NCBI RefSeq assembly: GCF_030658505.1
Contig: NZ_JAUTXR010000109.1
Coordinates: forward strand, 8,396-72,395
Length of the DNA stretch: 64,000 nucleotides
Reading direction: 5' to 3'
Source of the DNA: Stenotrophomonas raiganjensis (SeqCode)
GTDB lineage: Bacteria > Pseudomonadota > Gammaproteobacteria > Xanthomonadales > Xanthomonadaceae
Shown here: positions 58,533 to 64,000 of the stretch, piece by piece
Layout: each line of letters starts with the position of its first letter
Position numbering within the stretch: position 1 is the stretch's first letter
Made by a program: the position numbers and the translations under genes
The notes under the pieces: model-generated
What the model was told of the DNA's origin: nothing
Databases searched by the model: none
The model's input: only the letters and a program-made list of their open reading frames with translations

Positions 58533-59189
58533 TCAGTGCCCGCCTTCCTGCGCGCCGAACATGCGCTTGGCGTACTGGATGCCGATGCCGTAGCCACCGG
58601 CGTGGTCGCGGGCAATGCCGGTGGTCAGGTCGTAGGTTTCACCGCGTGCCCAGTCACGCTGCAGCTCGAGCAGGTACTGCACGCTGGTCATCGGCACCGC
58701 ACCGGCCTGCACCATGCGTGTGATGGCACGTTCGTGGGCTTCATCGCTGACATCACCGCAGGCATCGGTGATCACGTATATCTCGAAGCCCTGCGCCAAA
58801 GCCGACAGCGCCGGGCCGACGATGCAGACGCTGGTCCACAGGCCGGCAATGACCAGGCGGCGCTTGCCGATGCGGTTGATCTCATCGATCACCGGCTGGT
58901 CTTCCCAGGTGTTCATCGAGGTGCGGTCGAACACCGTCTGGCCCGGGAAGATCTCCGGCAGTTCCGGGAACATCGGGCCGGAGAACGACGCTTCGGCAAC
59001 GGTGGTCAGCAGCACCGGCACGTTGAAGCCCTTGGCCCCCTTGCTGATCAGCGACACGTTGTTGCGCAGCGCGGAGATGTCGATGGTGTGGGTGGCGAAC
59101 GCCATCTGTGACTGGAAGTCGATCAGCACCAGGGCATGGTCGGTGGGCGACAGCAGGGCCGGGGCGGGCGTGGCGGTGGCAAGGCTCAT
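58533..59189 (-). CDS. Isochorismatase-like cysteine hydrolase (YcaC type)
   Basis: 218 residues. Catalytic Asp in ALVLIDFQSQMA, Lys/Arg region GKRRLVIAGLW and the nucleophilic Cys in LWTSVCIVGPALSALAQG, the usual triad of the family, with the cis-peptide preceding the cysteine. The closest described group is YcaC, whose substrate is also not known. No signal peptide, so it acts in the cytoplasm on a product that enters the cell. It overlaps the upstream AraC gene by 4 bases. Confidence 0.87.
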   Translation of the reverse strand: MSLATATPAPALLSPTDHALVLIDFQSQMAFATHTIDISALRNNVSLISKGAKGFNVPVLLTTVAEASFSGPMFPELPEIFPGQTVFDRTSMNTWEDQPVIDEINRIGKRRLVIAGLWTSVCIVGPALSALAQGFEIYVITDACGDVSDEAHERAITRMVQAGAVPMTSVQYLLELQRDWARGETYDLTTGIARDHAGGYGIGIQYAKRMFGAQEGGH

Positions 59190-59626
59190 GGGTGGACTCC
59201 GTTGGAAACACGATCAGGGGGAAGCAACAGGGCCGCATCGCCGGCCAGATACTGGCCGGGGCTGCAGCCGGTCTCGGCGCGGAAGCTGCGGACGAAATGG
59301 CTCTGGTCGAAGAAGCCCAGCTGCTGGGCCAGGCAGGACATCGGCAGCTGCGCGACCGGCAGCAACTGGCGCGCACGTTCGATGCGGCGGCGGCGGACAT
59401 AGCGCAGCGGGCTGGCACCGGTGCCGGTGCGGAACAGGCGCACCAGATGGAACCGGCTGACGCAGGCGACGGTCGCCAGCTCGGTCACCCGCAGCGGCTG
59501 GGACAGGTGCTCATCGACATAGCGCAGGGCGCGCTGCAGCGCGGCGGCCTGCTGCGGGGCCAGTGATGCGGCGAGCGGATGCGGAGAGATGGTGGCCATG
59601 CGGGACGCCGCGAGGGGGTGCCCCAT
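59186..59626 (-). CDS. Short AraC-type regulator
   Basis: 146 residues: almost only the two helix-turn-helix DNA-binding domain, with no ligand-binding half. The motifs are intact: LRVTELATVACVSRFHLVRL and MSCLAQQLGFFDQSHFVRSF, followed by GCSPGQYL. A regulator without a sensor domain may act through abundance, like SoxS or MarA. AGGGG nine bases before the ATG at 59626 favours that start over 59599. It begins the strictly overlapping gene chain that it presumably controls. Confidence 0.85.
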   Translation of the reverse strand: MGHPLAASRMATISPHPLAASLAPQQAAALQRALRYVDEHLSQPLRVTELATVACVSRFHLVRLFRTGTGASPLRYVRRRRIERARQLLPVAQLPMSCLAQQLGFFDQSHFVRSFRAETGCSPGQYLAGDAALLLPPDRVSNGVHP

Positions 59627-59676
59627 GGTGCGTCGCCCCTGTGCAATGCCCTACCCCCGTCGGTCGAGGCCAGTAC

Positions 59677-60012
59677 CTACCCGAATGGGGGAGGCCGATG
59701 GCCGAGCCGGCGACGACCGAACAGCCGCGCATCCAGTGAATAGGCACCCGGGCCCAGCGCCAGCAAGGCCAGCGGCAACACCACCAGTGGCCACGGCAGC
59801 GCCTGTGCATACAGGCCCAGTGTTGCCGGCACTACCGCCAGCGGCGTCAATACGCCCAGCACGAGCATCGCCACCGCCAGCAGGCACAGCGCCGACAGCC
59901 AGCCCGCAGCGTGCGTGCCCGGCGTGCATAGTGCAGCGGCCACGCACAGCCGCAGCCACAGCAGGCCGATGCCCGGCCCGCGGTCGGGGAACATCACGAA
60001 CAGGCGCTGCAT
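59677..60012 (-). CDS. Small DoxX-like membrane protein
   Basis: 111 residues, four hydrophobic helices (GLLWLRLCVAAALCTPGTH; LSALCLLAVAMLVLGVLTPL; LPLALLALGPGAYSLDARLF). The last block, GPGAYSLDARLFGRRR, matches the end of the DoxX protein encoded at 58105 (GPGAWALDGQRF), so the two are related paralogues. It lies 50 bases upstream of the araC-type gene on the same strand and may be the first gene of the operon. Divergent from the histidine kinase. Confidence 0.75.
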   Translation of the reverse strand: MQRLFVMFPDRGPGIGLLWLRLCVAAALCTPGTHAAGWLSALCLLAVAMLVLGVLTPLAVVPATLGLYAQALPWPLVVLPLALLALGPGAYSLDARLFGRRRLGHRPPPFG

Positions 60013-60108
60013 GGCTGGGCTCCGCAGGACATGTCGGCGTGATAGCCGACCACGGCATCAGGCGCCTACCCCGATCGGGTCACCCGGGACTGCCCCGCAC
60101 CTGCCAGA

Positions 60109-63100
60109 ATGCGCGCCATGCATGGCCGCCCCTTCCCGTTACTGCGCCGCCTGCCGGCGCTGCTGACGTGCCTGCTGCTGTGGACCGCCCTGCCCGCCCT
60201 CGCCGTGCAGCGGCCGGCCGTGAGCAGCGGGTTGCCCGGCTACGAGCACACCGCGTGGCGGGTCGGCCAGGGTGCACCCGGTGACATCTGGGACATCAGC
60301 CAGGACCGTGACGGCCTGTTGTGGCTGGCCACCGGTTCGGGCCTGTACCGTTTCGATGGACGCCGCTTCGAACGGCAGGCGCCACCGGCCGGCACCCGCT
60401 ACCCGTCCACCAACATGGTCACGTTGGAACACAGCGCCGATGGCGCACTGTGGATCGGCTACTTCCAGGCCGGCATCAGCCAACTCGCACGTGGCCAACT
60501 GTACAACTACGGCCGCAGCCAGGGCGTGCCGGTTGGCGTGGTCCCGCACTTCAGCCAGGACCGCGACGGCCGGATGTGGGCGGCCATCAACGGAGGGCTG
60601 CGCGAGTTCGATGGCCAGCGCTGGCAGCCGCTGCACGCAGGCACGGGGGTGCCGGAACACCGCGTGCAATGGGTGCTGCACGACAGCCGCGGCACCTTCT
60701 GGGTACTGGCCGACCTCAGGATCTGGATGCGCCCTGCAGGCCAGCCGCATTTCGAGGACACCAGCATCGCCGTATCCCAGATGGCGACGCTGACCGAGAG
60801 CCCGCAGGGCGAAGTCTGGCTGGCCGACCGTGTGCGCGGCACCTCGCCACTGGCCAACGCGCACGGCCTGCTGCCGGACAGCGAGCGCGAAGCGCGGCGC
60901 CTGCCGGACCTGGTCGCCGCTCGCCTGCAGTTCACTGCCGACGGCGCGTTATGGGCCACGATGAGCCCGCATGGCGGTGTCGCCCGGATCACGTTCGATG
61001 GCAGCCGCGCCGTGCGCATGGAGCGTTTCGATTCGCCGCACGGGCTGACCGCCACCTCGGCCGTGCCGATCATCGCCGACCGCGAAGGCAATCTCTGGGT
61101 CGGCACCAATCTCGGCCTCAACCGCTTCCGCGTGCGCAGCGTGAACACGCTGGCGGTCGGCCCCAGTGATCCCTATCGCTCGTTGGTGCGGGCCAGCGAT
61201 GGGCGTGTGTACGGCTACGGCGAGGACCTCAAGCCGTACGACCTGCGCCGGCCACTGCTGGAAGGCAGCGCCGCACAACTGCAGGCGGCCGCGCGCCGGG
61301 CGCCCACGCCGATCTGGCAGTTCGACTGGGTCAACCTGGCACGCACGGTGGCCGGCCACACCACGCTGATTCCGCTGCCCGAGCCCTTCACCGGGCAACC
61401 GCTGCATGCCCTGCTGTTCGCCGATGACGACCAGGCCTGGGTCTGCACCGGTGAACGTGGCGTGCTTCACTATCTGCACGGCCAGTGGCAGCGCGAAACG
61501 CGCCTGCCCGAACAGGCCTGCTCATCACTGGCGCTGGAGGCCAATGGCCAGCTGCTGCTCGGCTATGCCGACGGCCGGCTGCGCAGCATGGGCACGACCC
61601 GCATCGAAACCTTCGATGCCAACCACGGGCTGTCGGTCGGCCCGGTCACCGCGCTGCTGCACCACCAGGACCTGTTGCTGGTGGCCGGTGAGGCCGGGCT
61701 GGCCGCCCGCATCGGCAATGGCCGCTTCATGCCGGTCAACACCGACCTGGCCGGCGTGCTGGAAGGCATCACCGGCATGGTTGCCGATGCGCACGGTCAC
61801 CTGTGGCTCAATGGCAGTCGTGGCCTGGTCCGGCTGGGGAGCGATCAGCTGCGACGGGCGCTGCGTACCGGGCAGCCGGTGACGCCACGCCTGTTCGATG
61901 CGGTGGATGGCATGCCGGGCATCGCCCTGCAGAGCGGACCGATCGCCACCGCCGCGCTGGCCGATGACGGACTGCTGTGGCTGGCCACCAACCAGGGCCT
62001 GGCCTGGCTGGATACCACGCGCTCGCACATCAACACCATGGCGCCCAGCGTACGCATCGGCGAAGTGCTGTACGGCAGCGCACGCGAACCCCTGCGTGAC
62101 GGCCTGCGCCTGCCGGCCGGCACCAGCCAGCTGCAGATCGACTACGTGGCGCTGTCGCTGGCACGTCCGGAGCGCAACCGCTACCGCTATCGCCTGTCCG
62201 GCGTTGACGACGGCTGGCAGGATGCCGGCAGCAGCACGCGGGCGTACTACACCAACCTCGCCCCCGGCAACTACCGGTTCGAGGTGGAGGCCGCCAACGA
62301 AGACGGCATCTGGAGCACCACGCCTGCCAGCCGCAGCTTCCGCATCGCGCCCACCTTCATGCAGACCGTGTGGTTCAAGCTGCTGTGCGCAGCCGCGATC
62401 CTCGCGCTGCTGGTGATGGCGGTGCGCATCCGCAGCGGGCAGCTGGCGGCCCTGTTCCGCGCGCGCCTGCAGGAACGCCATGGCGAACGCGAACGCATTG
62501 CCCGCGACCTGCACGACACCCTGCTGCAGGGCAGCCAGGGCCTGATCCTGCGCCTGCACGCGATCAGCCAATCGCCGCAGACCCCGCACACGGTGCGCGG
62601 CCAGCTGGAATCGGCGATGCAGCTGGCCGAGCGCAACCTGGCCGAGGGCCGCGAACGCGTCAACGCATTGCGCGACGGTCCCTTCGCCGGCCGCGACCTC
62701 GCCTCGGCACTGGCCGATGTGCACGCCGAGTACGCCGGGCATGGCATCAACCCCCTGCGCCTGACCGTGGAAGGTGCGACGCCACCGCTGCAGGCGGACG
62801 CGGCCGAGGAGGTGTTCCTGATCGGCCGCGAGGCCATCCGCAACGCGTTGCGCCATGCCAATGCCAGTGCCATTGAAGTGGAACTGTCCTATGGCACGCG
62901 CTGTTTCCTGCTGCACGTCCGCGATGATGGGGTCGGCATCGCCGACGAGAACGCCGGTCATGGTCATTGGGGCCTTCAGGGCATGCGCGAACGCGCGCAA
63001 CGACTGGGCGCCGAACTGCAGCTGTGGACCCGGCCCGGCCTGGGCACCGAAGTGGCGTTGGCGGTCCCGGCACGGCGCCTGTATCACCGCCGTCCATCGC

Positions 63101-63138
63101 GCTGGCGCTGGCCCTGGAGTAAAGCAAACCATGACTGA
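60109..63138 (+). CDS. Hybrid-free sensor histidine kinase with beta-propeller and Y_Y_Y domains
   Basis: 1009 residues. Signal peptide or anchor about 1-33. A periplasmic two-component-regulator propeller spans about residues 45-640, with repeated WxxT/GxxxGL units (DGLLWLATGSGLYRFDG, EGNLWVGTNLGLNRF, GHLWLNGSRGLVRLG). The Y_Y_Y domain covers about 650-745 (LAPGNYRFEVEAANEDGIW) and a membrane helix about 752-770. A HisKA_3 domain has His802 (ERIARDLHDTLLQGSQ), followed by an ATPase domain (EEVFLIGREAIRNALRHANA; VRDDGVGIADENAG). Such propellers often sense oligosaccharides or related ligands. The start could also be the ATG at 60118. It overlaps its response regulator gene by 8 bases. Confidence 0.93.
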   Translation: MRAMHGRPFPLLRRLPALLTCLLLWTALPALAVQRPAVSSGLPGYEHTAWRVGQGAPGDIWDISQDRDGLLWLATGSGLYRFDGRRFERQAPPAGTRYPSTNMVTLEHSADGALWIGYFQAGISQLARGQLYNYGRSQGVPVGVVPHFSQDRDGRMWAAINGGLREFDGQRWQPLHAGTGVPEHRVQWVLHDSRGTFWVLADLRIWMRPAGQPHFEDTSIAVSQMATLTESPQGEVWLADRVRGTSPLANAHGLLPDSEREARRLPDLVAARLQFTADGALWATMSPHGGVARITFDGSRAVRMERFDSPHGLTATSAVPIIADREGNLWVGTNLGLNRFRVRSVNTLAVGPSDPYRSLVRASDGRVYGYGEDLKPYDLRRPLLEGSAAQLQAAARRAPTPIWQFDWVNLARTVAGHTTLIPLPEPFTGQPLHALLFADDDQAWVCTGERGVLHYLHGQWQRETRLPEQACSSLALEANGQLLLGYADGRLRSMGTTRIETFDANHGLSVGPVTALLHHQDLLLVAGEAGLAARIGNGRFMPVNTDLAGVLEGITGMVADAHGHLWLNGSRGLVRLGSDQLRRALRTGQPVTPRLFDAVDGMPGIALQSGPIATAALADDGLLWLATNQGLAWLDTTRSHINTMAPSVRIGEVLYGSAREPLRDGLRLPAGTSQLQIDYVALSLARPERNRYRYRLSGVDDGWQDAGSSTRAYYTNLAPGNYRFEVEAANEDGIWSTTPASRSFRIAPTFMQTVWFKLLCAAAILALLVMAVRIRSGQLAALFRARLQERHGERERIARDLHDTLLQGSQGLILRLHAISQSPQTPHTVRGQLESAMQLAERNLAEGRERVNALRDGPFAGRDLASALADVHAEYAGHGINPLRLTVEGATPPLQADAAEEVFLIGREAIRNALRHANASAIEVELSYGTRCFLLHVRDDGVGIADENAGHGHWGLQGMRERAQRLGAELQLWTRPGLGTEVALAVPARRLYHRRPSRWRWPWSKANHD

Positions 63139-63784
63139 GTCCCCTGCCCCGATCGGCGTGCTGGTGGTCGACGACCATCCACTGCTGCGCGACGGCCTGG
63201 CCGCCCTGCTGGGCGCACAACCCGATCTGCGCCTGCTCGGTGAGGCCGCCGATGGCGAGGAAGCCATCGCGTGCTACCAGCGGCTGCAGCCCGACGTGGT
63301 GCTGATGGACCTGCAGATGCCACGGCTGGATGGCGTGGAAGCGATCGTGCGGATCCGCGCAATGGACCCGCGCGCGCGCATCATCGTGCTGACCACTTAC
63401 CGCGGTGACGTGCGCGCGGTCCGCGCGCTGCAGGCCGGTGCCAGCGCCTACCTGCTGAAGGACATGCTGCGTCACGAGCTGATCGACACCATCCGCATCG
63501 TCGCCGGTGGCCGGCGTGCACCGATTCCGCCGGCAGTGGCGGCGAGCATTGCGGCGCATGTCGTCGAGGATCGGCTGTCACCGCGTGAAACCGAGGTGCT
63601 GCGGCACGTTGCGAGTGGGCTGTCGAACAAGCGCATCGGCGAGCGCATGCAGATTTCCGAGCAGACGGTGAAGGCGCACATGAAGAGCCTGATGGACAAG
63701 CTCGGCGTGGGTGATCGCACGCATGCGGTGACCCAGGCGTTGCGGCGCGGCATCATCAGCCTGGACGACAGCGGTCACGATTAG
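63131..63784 (+). CDS. NarL/FixJ-family response regulator
   Basis: 217 residues. The receiver domain (8-125) has acidic Asp14/Asp15 and phospho-acceptor Asp60 (VVLMDLQMPRLDG). The LuxR-type DNA-binding domain is complete (LSPRETEVLRHVASGLSNKR, IGERMQISEQTVKAHMKSLM). It forms an obligate pair with the HisKA_3 kinase encoded directly upstream. The divergent DoxX/AraC/hydrolase operon, 96 bases beyond the kinase start, is the nearest candidate target. Confidence 0.94.
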   Translation: MTESPAPIGVLVVDDHPLLRDGLAALLGAQPDLRLLGEAADGEEAIACYQRLQPDVVLMDLQMPRLDGVEAIVRIRAMDPRARIIVLTTYRGDVRAVRALQAGASAYLLKDMLRHELIDTIRIVAGGRRAPIPPAVAASIAAHVVEDRLSPRETEVLRHVASGLSNKRIGERMQISEQTVKAHMKSLMDKLGVGDRTHAVTQALRRGIISLDDSGHD

Positions 63785-63794
63785 GGGGTTGTCG

Positions 63795-63813
63795 GCAGGG
63801 CTTGCAGCCCTGC
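63795..63813 (+). terminator. Hairpin after the response regulator gene
   Basis: GCAGGGCT-TGC-AGCCCTGC, a perfect 8-bp stem with a 3-base loop, 11 bases after the stop codon; no U-tract. Confidence 0.55.
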
Positions 63814-63829
63814 ACCTGCTACGGGCTGG

Positions 63830-63847
63830 AGCAACAGCAACAGCAAC
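63830..63847. repeat. Short tandem hexamer AGCAAC x3
   Basis: Three perfect AGCAAC units between the hairpin and the large terminal palindrome. Non-coding here. Confidence 0.7.
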
Positions 63848-63877
63848 AACTGAAGCAAAAGCGGTTTCCTGTGGGTC

Positions 63878-63979
63878 GGCGGGGTGGGTCCGGTTGCGGG
63901 AGACGCCGTAGACCCTTCCTTGGGGGCTTGGCCGCGGCATCCATGCCGCGGACACTCCCGCAACCGGACCCACCCCGCC
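63878..63979. repeat. Large nested palindrome
   Basis: The 24-base perfect arms (63878-63901, beginning GGCGGGGTGGGTCCGG, and 63956-63979) enclose 54 bases. An inner perfect 9-bp hairpin, CCGCGGCAT-CC-ATGCCGCGG (63932-63951), lies near the middle. It is either a composite repetitive element or a robust terminator; no gene is encoded in it. Confidence 0.8.
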
Positions 63980-64000
63980 TTCGACAGAGTCCCGCTGCTG

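Noticed and set aside
63830..63851. AGCAAC repeats as a phase-variation tract
   Set aside because: Only three units and not inside or directly before a gene.
1..64000. Search for tRNA, rRNA, CRISPR arrays, insertion sequences or phage genes
   Set aside because: Nothing recognised. Repeats present are short palindromes, not regularly spaced CRISPR repeats, and no transposase, integrase or cas-like protein was seen.

Overview
The window comes from a GC-rich gammaproteobacterium of the Stenotrophomonas maltophilia group (Xanthomonadaceae). Three things point there: short GTAG-headed palindromes scattered between genes, singly and as inverted dimers (the SMAG/REP family of S. maltophilia); many TonB-dependent receptors; and gene sets typical of that lineage. 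I recognised no tRNA, rRNA, CRISPR array, insertion sequence or prophage. The window reads as ordinary chromosome with several envelope and metal-handling loci.

Layout. 1-2.4 kb: the 3' part of a TonB-dependent receptor overlapping a periplasmic thioredoxin-like gene. 2.4-4.4 kb: divergent mntR and mntH with an MntR-type operator between them. 4.4-9.1 kb: nrdA-nrdB-flavodoxin-thioredoxin on the minus strand, behind a promoter with tandem NrdR-like boxes. 9.1-15.6 kb: an MDR reductase, a second TonB receptor, a BetT-type choline carrier and a small VOC protein. 15.7-20.3 kb: a Fur-controlled sigma factor/FecR/STN-receptor surface-signalling cassette. 20.3-31.1 kb: an SMR exporter pair with a divergent LysR gene, a DUF389 membrane protein, an M14 peptidase, a Fur-box-controlled FecA-like receptor, a ClC channel, an MgtC-type protein, and a MerR regulator divergent from a methyltransferase.

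31.2-38.4 kb is an adhesion module: a 1684-residue YadA-type trimeric autotransporter, a downstream BamE+OmpA lipoprotein like Acinetobacter TpgA, and an AraC-type regulator gene upstream. Between regulator and adhesin lies an array of CGGCA half-sites with exact 21-bp steps, followed by a long dyad in the adhesin leader. 39.1-50.8 kb is a complete-looking Tad/Flp pilus operon of 12 genes: pilin, prepilin peptidase, TadE, CpaB, secretin, TadZ, ATPase, TadB, TadC, TadD, DUF3613 and TadG. Its upstream region holds a possible sigma-54 promoter and three consecutive hairpins.

50.9-53.2 kb holds a DUF2968 coiled-coil protein, a DUF4124 protein and an alpha/beta hydrolase. 53.2-60.0 kb is a compressed minus-strand operon: DoxX-like protein, AraC regulator, isochorismatase-like hydrolase, DoxX, exported amidohydrolase, AlgE-like porin and MFS exporter. 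From 60.1 kb a divergent beta-propeller histidine kinase and NarL-type response regulator are the obvious candidates for controlling it. The window ends in a large nested palindrome. The best candidates for undescribed biology are the 21-bp operator array in front of the adhesin, the uptake/hydrolysis/export operon with its two-component system, and a ribonucleotide reductase operon that carries a flavodoxin and sits beside the manganese importer.
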